The notes under the pieces: model-generated
What the model saw: only the letters and a program-made list of their open reading frames with translations
What the model was told of the DNA's origin: nothing
Databases searched by the model: none
Translations under genes and position numbers: made by a program
In this document: positions 27,011 through 44,150 of the stretch, in pieces
How positions within the stretch are numbered: the first letter of the stretch is position 1
Layout of the letters: every line of letters starts with the position of its first letter
NCBI GenBank assembly: GCA_964006375.1
Contig: OZ023262.1
Location: 54,821,366 to 54,885,365 of the forward strand
DNA: 64,000 nt
Direction: 5' to 3'
Origin: Tillus elongatus
Taxonomy: Eukaryota > Arthropoda > Insecta > Coleoptera > Cleridae

Positions 27011-27368
27011 CAGTTAAGTTTATTTTCGGAAAATTTTTGTATATTTTCAAACCATAAGTAATTTTGTTAAAATATAGTACATTGTTTCTACCACATAGGT
27101 TATACCGGTAATCAGATTGATGCCTGCTCACATTTGCTACTAAAAACATTTTTATGGAAATTCACTTCCATAGCAGATTTGCTGCATCTAGACTTTTGAA
27201 AAATGTTTATATATTTTCAAACAATAAATTTATTTCAATGAAATATGGTACATTGTTTCTACTATATAGGCAACCAAGTTTGATGCCTGCTTTCATCAAA
27301 GAAAGACATTTGCTATTAAAAATATTTTAAAGAAAATTCGCTACCATAACGCACTTGCTGCGTCCAGA
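27011..27368. repeat. Right arm: two MITE-derived segments
   Basis: Right halves ending with tips near 27192 (CTGCATCTAGA) and 27368 (CTGCGTCCAGA), mirroring 19420-19855. Confidence 0.7.
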
Positions 27369-28385
<1,017 letters not shown>

Positions 28386-28909
28386 TTTTTAGCTTTTCAT
28401 TGATAATCTTATGTGTTCCAGATATAGTAAAGCAACACCTCATGTTACACAATTTTATTCACCGATGAAAATACCAGCCACAATGATCCGGATTATATCG
28501 TTCATTAAAATAAATTGTAACAACCTTGATTTTGAAAAGGAAAATCGGTAAACGGAATTGATAAAATTCATTCACACCTGAATGATTCGAAAAAGAACGC
28601 TTTCAGTCAACATTCAAATAATCTCTTGTTAATTCATCGGACAATGAATGAATTTCAAAGTTGTTACGTGCAAAATCGTTTGTTTCAGAATAAAATCGCA
28701 AACAGCTGGATTTATATCTCAAAAGAACAAACATATCTGCAGTTTTAATAACCGGTGATATATCTCTGTTGGCGATTTCACAAATATCGATTTACTTACC
28801 CGTATTTCCTAACAGAAATCTGTTTTTACCTTTGACAATGAGAAAATGTGAAGTAAGGTAAATTTAATATTATAATCTAATCTCTTTTTAATAGAAAGTC
28901 TTATAAAAA
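28386..28909. other. Unassigned sequence
   Basis: Ordinary AT-rich sequence with no repeat module or convincing frame; possibly unique host DNA. Confidence 0.4.
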
Positions 28910-29219
28910 TCTAGACGCAGCAAGTGCGTTAGGGAAGTAAATTTTCATGAAAATGTTTTTAATAGAGAATATGTAAATTTTTTTCAATGAAAAAAGACAC
29001 CAAATTAGGTTACCTATATAGTAGAAACAATGTACCATAATTTATCAATATAACTTTATTGTTTGAAAATGTACAAACATTTTCCAAAAATAAACTTAAA
29101 ATTTTCCGGAAAAAACTGGTTTCCTAGGCAACAAGGCTTAGGTTAATGGCAAATTGAGTTACTGAAATGTGAAGCATTTAATGAAAATTCGCTTCCAAAA
29201 CGCACTTACTGCATCCCGA
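28910..29219. mobile_element. ACGCA-hairpin MITE, full length
   Basis: Tips TCTAGACGCAGCAAGTGCG and AACGCACTTACTGCATCCCG. Interior complete and in one orientation. Confidence 0.85.
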
Positions 29220-29281
29220 ATTTTTTTGTTACAAATTTCGATGAAAAATGCAATATTATAAGGAGCGTTCGATTAAAAAAG

Positions 29282-29592
29282 TCTGGACGCAGCAAGTACG
29301 TTATCGTAGTGAATTTTCATTAAAATGTTTTTATTATCAAATGTCTTGCTTTTAATGAAAGCAGGCATGAAATTTGGTTACCAGTATAACCTATATAGTA
29401 GAAAGAATGTACCGTATTTCACCAAAATAACTTTATTGTTAAAAATGTACACAAATTTTCCGAAAATAAACTTTTAAATGTTCTTGCAGACTAGTTTCCT
29501 GAAGAATGAACCTTCGGTAAATAGCAAATTGAGCTATTGAAATTTGAAGCATTTAGTGAAAGTTCGCTACCATAACGCACTTGCTGCGTCTT
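29282..29592. mobile_element. ACGCA-hairpin MITE, full length
   Basis: Tips TCTGGACGCAGCAAGTACG and AACGCACTTGCTGCGTCTTG. It lies 62 bp after the previous copy in the same orientation, separated by the usual pre-tip sequence (CGATGAAAAATGCAATAT). Confidence 0.85.
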
Positions 29593-29841
29593 GGGGGTCT
29601 TTTCTTACAAACATGCTTTATATTGCGGTGGAAAATGCAATATAAGGCGTGTTTGCCAAATATCATTAAAATAGCTTTGTAACTTTCGGGGAAAAAATTT
29701 TTTTCGAATGAAAACTCAAATTTTTCATAGAAAACCTTATTTGATATTCCTCGCTAACGAACTCATCCAAGCTGTTAAGAAAAGAAAAGTACCTGCGGAG
29801 ATGCATCCAAATCGGTTAATTACTTTTGAGTTATCGATTGG

Positions 29842-29845
<4 letters not shown>
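29593..29845 (-). repeat. MITE outer flank and module R fragment
   Basis: Outer flank (CTTACAAACATGC) followed by the array-side part of inverted R (CTCATCCAAGCTGTTAAG, TTTTGAGTTATCG). Confidence 0.6.

Positions 29846-29922
<77 letters not shown>
29846..29922. repeat. (TA)n array, ~77 bp
   Basis: Between inverted modules R and L. Confidence 0.97.

Positions 29923-31719
<1,797 letters not shown>

Positions 31720-31794
<75 letters not shown>
31720..31794. repeat. (TA)n array, ~75 bp
   Basis: Pure TA repeat. Confidence 0.97.
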
Positions 31795-31797
<3 letters not shown>

Positions 31798-32740
31798 ATA
31801 TAAAGTCTGAAACTGTCCTCAGGTATGGGTTTTTACAGGGTTTACTTCGCGCCTATCTATAAGCGAAATTGCCTTAATGAAAACTCGATAATAGAGTATT
31901 TTTCATTCCCTTAAAAAAACAATATCCACGAGGACAAAGTCGCCGTCAAACACTGGTTTTTGAAGAGACATTTTTATGAAAAGTTAATCATAAGGCAGTT
32001 GCTGCTTTAATCTTTTTGTTACGTCATCGTACTATGAGTGCATCTAAATCCAATATTAATATGATTGCCAGTCGTTTTTTGTGCTCAGCCCCGCAATATA
32101 ATTGGGAAAAGTATACAGCGAGCTCTCAGCACCCTTTCTACAAAAACTAACGCAAAATATCTACACACATTATTAACAAGAATACGTGTAACTCCTACGT
32201 ATTAGCCTCATTTATAGATATAATCTTTTTGTCAGAAATAGCGCACACTTCAGTAAAAACAAAACAGCGTGACCCTTTAGAAAGCCAATTTTCGCAGAGA
32301 ACCCTGCACGGCATAAAGCGACGGAAAAAACGTACTAATCGAGAGTTTGTTCTCGGGGAGACCACATTACTTTTTAGCTGTTTGTGTGCCTACCAAAACG
32401 CGAAATAAAAAACCCACTATAGTGTTAAATACGAGTATATACTGTCTCCGTACCATTTAGAACAAATTTATTATTATGACATCCGATTGTTCGTTTTTTG
32501 GAAACTTTTCGTTTCGTAGCTACAGGGCGTTAAAAATATTTTTTTAGTTCATTCCAAATTTCTTCAAAGCGACTGTAGCAATCCGAACGAAATTTATAGT
32601 CTAAAAGTTATTTGAACTAATACATATTTTACTGCTGAAAAAGTGTAAACAGCTTTAACAGGGCGGTACGTATGTGCTATCATTGCAATGATTTTCTAAA
32701 AAACCTGTGCGCCACTGACTTTTTTCTCTTTTAGTTAATT
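31795..32740. other. Module L scrap, then unassigned sequence
   Basis: The first 70 bases are decayed L. From 31870 to 32730 no family or coding frame is recognised. ACAGGGCG motifs near 32521 and 32659 hint at decayed transposon ends. Confidence 0.35.
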
Positions 32741-33367
<627 letters not shown>

Positions 33368-33480
33368 CTGGTAGTCGACATTTTGAGCACCTGATAAACT
33401 GACATCTAAATTTTTGCTAAATAAATTGCTCACATTTAAAAGTCAATTTCTCAGAACCTACTGCTTCACATTTTAAAAAG

Positions 33481-33547
33481 TCTGGACGCGGTAAGTGCGG
33501 TACAGTAGTGAATTTTCATTAAAAGGTTTTTAATAACAAATGTGTCT
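33481..33547. mobile_element. MITE left-tip fragment
   Basis: Tip TCTGGACGCGGTAAGTGCG, cut by module L after about 65 bp. Positions 33367-33480 are unassigned. Confidence 0.65.
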
Positions 33548-33690
33548 TTTAGTGAATTTTCTTAGAAAAAAATCACTAATGAGGAGATCCCGACTCTTGA
33601 ATTTTGCACAAATTTCTTCAAATGATCGCGAACTGGCCCCCCTAGAACCCATATCCAGGGTCAGTTTCAGTTTTTATATGTTTATATTTT
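33548..33690 (+). repeat. Module L
   Basis: Hairpin at 33551-33580, then GAGGAGATCCCGACTC and TAGAACCCATATCCAGGG. Confidence 0.75.
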
Positions 33691-34558
<868 letters not shown>

Positions 34559-34868
34559 TCGAGACGCAGTAAGTGCGTTTTGGTATGAATTTTCATTAAA
34601 TCCTTCAAATTTCAATAACACAATTTGCTATTAACCTAAGGTTTGTTGGCTAGAAACTAGTTTTCTCGGAAACATTTTAAGTTTATTTGCGGAAAATGCT
34701 TATACGTTTTTAAACAACAAATAATTTTGATAAAATATGGTACACTGTTTCTACTATATAGGTTATACCGGTAACCAGATTGATTTCTGCTTGTAGTAGA
34801 GAGACATATTTGCAATTAAAAATATTTTTATAAAAATTCTCTTCCGTAACGCACTTGCTGCGTCCAGA
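34559..34868. mobile_element. ACGCA-hairpin MITE, full length
   Basis: Tips TCGAGACGCAGTAAGTGCG and AACGCACTTGCTGCGTCCAG; interior complete. Confidence 0.82.
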
Positions 34869-35179
34869 CATTTTATTCAGTGTTGACCCATGTTCACAAC
34901 TAATATCAGCACCGGAGGGTATTTTCGCACAATCAGCCTGCAAATTTTATCAAACCTTTGCTTTTTGCGAAAATAATAGATGTCTCCTACATACCAAATA
35001 CTGTATGGTACAATATACCTAAATTTCGTACCTAAGGAAATGATATATGAAGATTGAAGACGTTTGGTTAGTTCGATGATCGATTTTGAATTTTTTAAAA
35101 GTTCGACGTTAGGGTGTGAACCTTAGACCTACTATTTCAGAAGTTCAAAGTCGAAACAACATATTTGCTTTGATTCACT

Positions 35180-35184
<5 letters not shown>
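34869..35184. other. Unassigned sequence
   Basis: No repeat module or gene recognised before the TA array and LINE. Confidence 0.4.

Positions 35185-35239
<55 letters not shown>
35185..35239. repeat. (TA)n array, ~55 bp
   Basis: Lies at or near the 5' break of the LINE at 35245. Confidence 0.97.
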
Positions 35240-35242
<3 letters not shown>

Positions 35243-35244
35243 TT

Positions 35245-36823
35245 AAATTGTTACAAGACGTACAAAAATTTATTGACAGGGCTTATCAGGAGTGCAAAAT
35301 CGTCGTATTTTAGTCGTGTAATAGAAGATAATAAAAATAATTCTAAGGTTATCTGGAAAACTGTAAACAGAATTTGCCCATATAAAGAGAAGTCACAGGG
35401 GATAATAGAAAGGATTGTAGTTGATGATCAAGAATATGACGATCCAGACACTATGGCTAGAGCTTTTAATAGGTATTACAGAGATGTTGGAGAGAATCTT
35501 GCAGCGAAAATCCCCAAACAAGACATTTTGGAGAGTGGCCCCTCCATTAGAAACAGTATGTTCCTCGACTAAATCGAAGAAAGCGAAGTGAAACAAAAAA
35601 TATTAGAATAAAAAGAAAATAAATCGCCAGGTAATGATGCAGTGGAGGCCAAGACATTGAAAATAATTTGTAATGAAATATCCGGAGCTCTTACGTATTT
35701 GTTTAATAGGTGCTTACTTGAGGGAGCGTTTCCAAGGGTGTTTAAGGTGGGTATTATTTTTCCCATCTTTAAGAAAAGTAGTCCAATAGAGATTATAAAT
35801 TACAGACCTAAAACAACAATTTCTAATATCGCAAAAATATTTGAAAAAATCTTGAAATCCAAAATGATGGGTGCTATCCAGTCGCCAGTTTGGCTTCTGC
35901 GAGGGTTGTTCTACGGAGGATGCTGTAGCTTTTCTTACAAAAAAACTGTATGAAAGTCTAGATAAGAACCAACCAACCTTATGTGTGTTCCTGGACCTTG
36001 CAAAAGCATTCGATACGGTATCTCACCAGAAATTACTGGACAAATTATATAAAAGCAGCTTTCGGGGAAGCGGATACAGCTTACTCAAAGATTATGTTAG
36101 CGATCGAAAACATTGCGTAAAGGTCAATGGTCATTTGAGCAGCTACGAAAGGGTTAAGTGTGGTATTCCGCAGGTTACAGTGTTGGGTCCCATACTGTTT
36201 AACATATATATGAATGACTTATTACACTTGCCTACGGCAGGGGAAATTGTCAGTTATGCTGACGACACAGCTATTATATACACTGCATCAGACTGGAAAT
36301 CCCTGAAACAAAGAGCAGAGGCGAGCCTCAGATTCCTGAAAATTGGTTTGACCACAATGTGTTAACAATAAACTGGAATAAAACAAAGTATGTACCATTA
36401 CATCTTATGCTAGTGGTTTACCAAATCCGGGTAATTTAAACATCAGCAGCAGTCCAATAGCTGAAGCAAAGAATATATTATATCTGGGATTAAACATAGA
36501 CTGTCATCTAAGATGGGATATACATACGGGTCAAATTGTTAGGAAGTTGAGAAGCTTTCTATTTAGATTTAGGAAACTAAAACAATTCATGGAGGAAACT
36601 CACCTCAGAACTGTATATCTTGCCCTTATTCAATCCCAACTGATGTATGGATTGCTCGCTTGGGGCAGCGCTTCTGAAATATATTTTAGAAATGTGGGAA
36701 CCACACAGAGATGGATACTGAAGATTATATGTGGTAAAAATATGACTTACCCCAGCGATCTGCTCTATTCTAAAAACAAAGTAATGGATATCCAGAAGTT
36801 ATACTGCCGTGCAGTTTTATTGT

Positions 36824-36855
<32 letters not shown>

Positions 36856-37055
36856 GAACCTCATAAGTTTCCTGAAACACACCTACCAAACACGGTTTAA
36901 AAATGTGGTAACGGTAAAACAGAGAGCGAATAAGAGGATTGGCCGAAAAAATTTTGTGTATATTGGTTTGAGAGTGTACGATGTGTTGCCACTGAATATA
37001 AGACAAGTACATTCATATAGATTGTTTAAAAAGAGGGTCCTGGCTGCTTGAAACT
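35245..37055 (+). pseudogene. LINE reverse transcriptase remnant (Jockey/I group)
   Basis: A nearly complete but broken reverse-transcriptase region. Frame one (35273-35572, resuming 35642) covers the pre-RT linker (VIWKTVNRICP, FNRYYRDVGENLA) and fingers (ALTYLFNRCLLEGAFP, FPIFKKSSPIEIINYRPK) with stops near 35570 and 35610. Frame two (35871-36365) has RQFGFCEGCSTEDAV, CVFLDLAKAFDTVSH (motif A), CGIPQVTVLGPILFNIYM (motif B, normally PQGT) and SYADDTAII (catalytic box). Thumb and C-terminal domain follow (NILYLGLNID, LIQSQLMYGLLAWGSA), with a frame change at a microsatellite near 36824. The C-terminus ends at 37051. No endonuclease remains. Confidence 0.82.
36824..36856 (+). repeat. (CA)n(GA)n microsatellite in the LINE C-terminal region
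   Basis: About eight CA and nine GA units interrupt the readable C-terminal domain and shift its frame. Confidence 0.9.
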
Positions 37056-37828
37056 CCGAGAGATGTTTTCTACCGACTGGTTAATTTAGGTTAAGATTTT
37101 ATAGATGTAGTGCATCCAATCCTTTGTGTTTTAAAATGTGATGTACATTTTATTTAATGGGTGTTTGTATGTTACTTGTTGTATTGTATATTGGCTACTT
37201 AACTTGCAGAGATTTTTTATGGTTTTGACTATTATTTTGCGTCTGCATATATTTCGTGAGCGCATTCGTATGGTGTTTTATAGCTTAATATTTGTTTTTA
37301 TATATTCTCGCTTGTTTTTAGTACAGCTGTACATGGTTTTAGAAGTTTGGTGTTGTTTGGGGAGTGCTGGATTGGGTTTTGTGTTAGTGGAAGGAAAGTA
37401 TAAGAGGGAAGAATGAGACTGTTGTTGTCGGATGCAATTGTTCTTTTCTCTCTTTGTGTGCGCATTGTATCTGGGGTGTCCTCACTGACAAGCCATTTTG
37501 CTTCTATGGAGACATGCTGTGTAGAGGTTGGTGTGGGAGAGGGAAAGGATGGAGGAAAAAAATGTGTGGTGTTTTAGTGATCCAAATTGTTGGGCACATA
37601 TGCTAGAAGCGGTTTTATTAATATGTGGCTTAGTTTTGTTTTTTCAGTTGAATTGCTTCACAATTGTTTTGGATTATGTGCACCGGGTATTTTTGGGAAA
37701 GACATTATATTGCTAGTATCACCAACAAGTCTCTAACTTAGGTGACTTTTCATCTTTATTGAACAATTAGCTCTAATGGATTTTATAAGTTATTTGTAAT
37801 TAAAAAAATGTGTATATTGTTCACTAAC
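37056..37828. other. Probable LINE 3' untranslated region or unassigned
   Basis: GT/T-rich sequence between the LINE C-terminus and an (ATT)n tract. If that tract is the LINE tail, this is its 3' UTR. The short frames here have no recognisable motif. Confidence 0.35.
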
Positions 37829-38931
<1,103 letters not shown>

Positions 38932-39190
38932 TCTGGACGCAGCAAATACGTTGTCGTATTATATTAAAAATGTTTTTTACAGCAAATATGACTTGTTTTT
39001 AAAAGAAGAACATTAAATTCGGTTATCAGTATAACCTATATAGTAGTAGCAACGTACGATATTTCATTAGAATAGCTTTGTTGTTTCAAAAAGTCTAGAG
39101 ATTTTCCGATAATAAACTTAAAATGTTCCAGAAAAAACTGGTCCGATTTCCCTGGCCAACGACCTCTTCAAGCTATTTACACAACCTGCC
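38932..39190. mobile_element. MITE missing its right tip
   Basis: Tip TCTGGACGCAGCAAATACG. The interior diverges towards TTCAAGCTATTTACACAACC, as at 50540. Confidence 0.65.
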
Positions 39191-39479
39191 AAGATATAAT
39201 TTATCACAAACAGCCTTATGACTAATAGTGGGGAAATTTTTTTTTATGAAAATTTGCAAACTATTTGTCAATTTCTTTTACAAAAATTTACCGTTTTTTT
39301 TTACAGAAATTAGCTTCAATAACGTTACACTAATTATTTTTCCAACAATTATTTATTTTTATTTTAATTTATTATTTAACGGATCAACCATTTACAATAA
39401 TAATAAGAACATCTAAAACTACATTAGTCTTAAATAACCTATCGCAATATAACATAACAAAAAAGTAAAACATAACCAG
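39191..39479. other. AT-rich sequence, probable LINE 3' UTR on the minus strand
   Basis: Follows the minus-strand LINE C-terminus. A short (TTA)n-like tract lies at 39397-39410. Otherwise unassigned. Confidence 0.35.
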
Positions 39480-40230
39480 TATGACAATTCAATCAATAAC
39501 ACCTCTCAAAATGCCTCTAATTGAACGGTCAGAATCATTAAACATATCCAAGAGCTCCGAATACTGATTTGCAGCTCTCGCTACTCTCGACATTGTACTG
39601 AAAAAGCCATAATTCGTTCGATGGAAGGGAACCACGAAAACCTCCCTTGCTCTCGTGCGGTCCGGAATCCTTAGAGAGACTAACTCAAGCAAAGAAGGAC
39701 TATCAATTTTATTCACTAATAATTTATGCAGAAAACAAACATCACTGACAATCCTTCTACCACTGAGTGACTGCAAGTGCAGCCGATTCCGCAAATAAGA
39801 AAAGTTAAGATCATTTATCTGCAAGCCCATTCTGTAAGCAAAAATTCTCAAGAATCTATTTTGTATAGCCTCAATCTGATTGATATATTGTAATTCGGAC
39901 TCCAGACTACAGAAGAGCATTCCAACAAAGAGCGAACCAGACCACAATACAGTCTTCTCAAGCTATTACATCAAAAATCCAGAGTTGATCTATGAATAAA
40001 TCCTAACATTTTATATGCTTTAGATACTATGTATTCTATGTGATCCTTAAAAGATAACTACCTATCCAATACAATGACCAAGTCTTTAATCATTTCCTTC
40101 CTCTGTAAAGCGTCAGAGCCTATGAAGTACACAAAGTCAATGGGAAACTGAGCTCTAGTGAATGTAATGTAGAAACACTTATCAACATTCAGAGTCAGAA
40201 GAATTACCAACATTTAATAAAAATCTTCCA
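39480..40230 (-). pseudogene. LINE C-terminal fragment
   Basis: The open segment 39947-39489 matches the region after the thumb of non-LTR reverse transcriptases (INQIEAIQNRFLRIFAYRMG, RLHLQSLSGRRIVSDVCFLHKL, FHRTNYGFFSTMSRVARAAN). Upstream, across stops, the thumb is readable (LTLNVDKCFYITFTRAQ near 40200, LSFKDHIEYIVSKAYKMLGFI near 40030). The catalytic palm is missing, so this is a second 5'-truncated lineage distinct from the CR1-like copies. Confidence 0.7.
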
Positions 40231-40500
40231 AAAAATGATTTCTATAGAAACTAAAAATTTCTGCAAACATTTTTCAAATTCAGCCACTGTTTGAGAGCAG
40301 CTGTATATGGTAGCTCGATTTTTAGATAATGCAAACAAAAACCTCTCTTAATGCGTCATTTTTATGGGGCTCCGCTGTCTATTGGTAAAAACGCCGTATC
40401 ACAATTTGTGATACTCGTATGTGCCAAAAACGTGAAAAGTTGCAAAACAATTGAAATAGCTCAACAACGATGAACGACATCAATTTTTTTTGTTTCCATA
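40231..40500. other. Unassigned sequence
   Basis: Nothing recognised between the LINE fragment and the next composite. Confidence 0.4.
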
Positions 40501-41444
40501 CAAACATGCGTTATAAATCGATGGAGAATGCCAAAATGCAATAACAGAAGGGGTGTTTTATTAAAAAAAAAATGTGTATCAGCAACCACTTATGGGCTAG
40601 CCTGTGACTGCCAAAATAGGTTTATAAGATCCAGTTCGAGACACCCTATAATTAACGTAAATAATTTTTTTCTCATATCTTGTCTAATAACGGATACATT
40701 GAGCTTTAGCGTAGAAATTCGCCACCCTGTATATGTGTAAACAAACAAAAACTGAAACTGACCCCGTCTATTAGGAGTTCTAGTTCGCGCTCATTTGAAA
40801 AAATATTTTCAAAATTCATAAGTCGCGGTCTTCTCAATTACGATTTTTTTCTACGAAAAATTGCTAAAATTATAGACTATTAAACCGCAAACTCTAAAGC
40901 TGAAACTACTGACAAAGCGTCAGAGAAATGGTCTGTGAAATGGATTTTCCGCGAATATTTTAGTAAAACGAAGGACAATGTGGTTGAAGCTGAAACTTAG
41001 GGCTTTGTAAAACACACTTATTACATTTCTTCTACGTAACCCGTATTCATTTCAGGTTCTTTGTCTGAAAATTTTGACCTTTCAAATCGCGAATTTGACG
41101 TTTTAAGAAGAAAAACTATAAAATTTTCAAAAAATCTTTTCTGCTATTTCTAGACATTTCTCCGTCAAGAAAACTTAACCTTTGCATGTAAAAATCAATT
41201 GGTTTTGTTAAGCACGCCAAAATTTTGTTCTTGTGCGTTCGTGGCATCAACAGTTGCACCAAATTTTTTTTCTTTAAATGCCTATAACTTTTTTTCTTTA
41301 AGTTAGAGATCTGAATTTTTGCATGTAGAGTTAGCTTAAAAGTGGAATATTGTCTACCAAATTGTCATAACTTTGTTATTTTCGGATATACAAAAATTTT
41401 CCGAAGGCAACTGCTAAATTTCATCAAAATCAGCTCATTATTAT

Positions 41445-41452
<8 letters not shown>
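40501..41452 (-). repeat. Modules S, L, R inverted
   Basis: Pre-tip sequence, then S (ACTTATGGGCTAGCCTG to CGCCACCCTGTATATG at about 40735), L with hairpin near 40838-40868, and R (AATGTGGTTGAAGC, TTAAATGCCTATAAC), strongly diverged after 41150. Confidence 0.6.
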
Positions 41453-41499
<47 letters not shown>

Positions 41500-41517
41500 G
41501 TGTGTGTGTGTGTGTGT
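41453..41517. repeat. (TA)n followed by (TG)n
   Basis: TA repeat to 41497, then about ten TG units to 41517, at the edge of the hammerhead-related repeat. Confidence 0.96.
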
Positions 41518-41740
41518 TCGGAAAGATTTCCGCGGTCTTTAATGTGAGATATACTTGATTCTCGGGTTGAACCGCGTCCAGAATTTATTCACGACGTTTC
41601 GACTCCTGTTTTGGAGCCATTTTCAAGAGGTAAAGGAAATATGTAAGGAAACTCTAAGGCCTCAATCTGCCTACTTATTAGAGCGGTGGATAAAGGTGGG
41701 TTGGGTTGTTGTTGCTCGATTACGGGGCCTCAATCTGCCT
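41518..41740 (-). repeat. Hammerhead-related dispersed repeat
   Basis: An inverted copy of 56797-57030: GGAAAGATTTCCGCGGTC at one end and AATCTGCCTACT-like sequence at the other. Contains a degenerate hammerhead-like hairpin (separate entry). Confidence 0.7.
41592..41630 (-). ncRNA. Degenerate hammerhead-like hairpin
   Basis: On the minus strand a stem GGCTCC-AAAACA-GGAGTC (41618-41601) is followed by GAAACGTCG. The first box reads CTTGAAA instead of CTGANGA, so catalysis is unlikely. Confidence 0.35.
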
Positions 41741-42043
41741 ACTCCCCAAATCTCGCTGGAGATCGTCTCTAAAGTCTCAGTGTGTTCAATTAAACCAAAA
41801 GTACATCAAAATAATTAAATGATTAGATACAAGCCAATATTAACGAACAATGAATGTTGCTAATAGATGAACAAGTAAAGAACGAGTCTAATCTTACATA
41901 ACTGATATTTATAAACTAGTATTGATTATTATGAGGTTTCTAAATGAACTCTTCAACCGCCGGACATCGATGTCTTGCTGAGTGGACGATATCGGAATAG
42001 ACATCGTGGTAATTATCATATGGCAATCGACTATTAGGTTACG

Positions 42044-42047
<4 letters not shown>
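41741..42047. other. Unassigned sequence
   Basis: No repeat module or gene recognised. Confidence 0.4.

Positions 42048-42116
<69 letters not shown>
42048..42116. repeat. (TA)n array, ~69 bp
   Basis: Pure TA repeat in unassigned surroundings. Confidence 0.96.
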
Positions 42117-42118
<2 letters not shown>

Positions 42119-42187
42119 CTGTTTTTTAATTATCCCTGGTGCCGGTCCCCCATATTAGCCCGGATAATCCAGAGTACACTCTATACT

Positions 42188-42640
<453 letters not shown>

Positions 42641-42652
42641 CGTGGTGAGAAG

Positions 42653-42745
42653 TACACTTGGAGAACACCCAAATCACCACAACACATATTTCAGAGACCT
42701 TACGATCGTTTCGTTGACCAAGTCAACATCTTCAGAGGAAGAAAA
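42653..42745 (-). ncRNA. Hammerhead-ribozyme-like motif, best candidate
   Basis: On the minus strand: CTGAAGA (42735-42729), one bulged T, stem II GTTGAC-TTG-GTCAAC (42727-42713), GAAA (42712-42709), palindromic stem III ACGATCGT (42709-42702), triplet GTA, and a 3-bp proximal stem I (CCT before the core, AGG after the site). Both boxes are intact. The extra U after CTGANGA is tolerated in some natural hammerheads. The flank GTACACTTGGAGAAC also occurs in the 166-bp insertion at 50179. Likely a Penelope-like or retrozyme-type remnant. Confidence 0.6.
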
Positions 42746-42759
42746 ATTCTAACATAAAA

Positions 42760-44150
42760 AACTAGATCCCGTATATTTATATCGCGTCAAAGAAAACGAA
42801 CTAGTCCGAAGGAAAGTTGTCGTCCAAGAACGATCGTTTGTTTATTGCGCAGTGAAACAGGTCGGAGACCTGCTTTAATCTTTTGGTCGACAAATTTATG
42901 ACCCTTATCTAATATAGGTTTAAAAAGGACCGGCGTTCTTTAAAGAAACAGCACGTTTCCTTTCGATCTAGAACTTTACAATGTGGATATTGGTTTATGC
43001 CGATAAAGACATCTGCTGAGATAAACAACATAACTCGTGGTGTGTACCAATTTTCAAGCCTTTTGATCAAAGAAAAATAAAGTTATTCTAAATTAATACT
43101 AAAATAATTCTCAACATCACTTCAGATTCTGTTATGCAATATCTACAATGTTAGACAAAGACAGATAACGTTACCTGTACTGCTATGCTATTTAAATAAA
43201 TCACAGATAGGAACAAGTGGAAGTTACATTATTGCAACATGTCAGCGTGTAGAACATTGAAGAGAAGTACGACAAGGACGCCATCTCGGTGCGGAACCAG
43301 GTAGTATGTTGTCACGGCAGCTCTAGTTAACACAGAATGTTATAGGTGGAGACGTGTACAACGTTTGGTATTTTAGAACTGACTTTTAATTAAGCTAACA
43401 TATTTAAAACATGGATATAAATATTGAAAATAAATATTGGATAATGGTTATAAATGAAAATTGTAAGGTGATGGCTTAAACAATATAATTTTGCGTAAAA
43501 TATAAAATGTGTATATCAGTAAATCATGAGCTACGACAGGACCCCTTAGACATTATTATTGTATAACCGCGGGAAATAACTGATGCATTATGTAGTAATA
43601 GCAATCATATCGGCATTTTTATAGTTTGTCTCTGTGTGAAAGACAATATTTGGTAGGTTCGTTGTGTTGAATTTAGTACCACAGGCGTTCTTTGCAAGTA
43701 TCTGACCTGGTAGTCCAGTGTAGTCTTGGACAAAAGCTAGGTTCATACAGTCGCGAATTGAGAAATCACCGAGAAACGTATTCCTATTGGTTTATTTAAA
43801 ATAATATCGTAAAACTGTTGGTTTTTTTTAGATTTTATAAATGTGTGTGACTAATTTTTGTGTCCATACAGTTAGAAGTGATTTTAATGAAACTTATGGC
43901 TCTTAACACACGATCTAAACGTCTTGTCTACTTTTAGGTTTGTGTAGACCCGATGTTAATTAAGGCCCACGATTTATTATACTTACTTATCTTGTGCTTA
44001 TATATGTAATATACACATAAAAAAGGAAGTGAAACAGCAAGTGAATTTGTTTACTTTAGTGCTGTATTCGCTATTATCTAAGAAAGGCATTATAGGCGAC
44101 GTTGTGGTATGTAATTTCGGTAAATTTAGAGTTTACTGCATTTATGGCTT
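42760..44150. other. Unassigned sequence
   Basis: About 1.4 kb without recognised repeats, RNA genes or convincing frames; perhaps unique host DNA or an old unrecognised element. Confidence 0.45.

Larger units (their letters stand above)
19420..27368. mobile_element. Giant foldback-like inverted structure (~7.9 kb)
   Basis: Both outer ends carry the MITE tip (CTGGACGCAGCAAGTGCG at 19420; its complement ending 27368). From outside in, each arm holds a MITE part, a second MITE part, an array of a 263-281 bp GC-richer repeat, a module R copy and a (TA)n array. The left arm is about 3.05 kb and the right about 2.05 kb. The centre (22445-25330) contains a hammerhead palindrome and a Jockey-like LINE. 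Foldback elements are known for long inverted arms made of tandem subrepeats. Whether this moved as one unit is inference. Confidence 0.55.

Noticed and set aside
37138..37716. Two frames of 62-92 codons after the LINE
   Set aside because: Hydrophobic by T-rich composition only, with no family match; more likely LINE 3' untranslated DNA.
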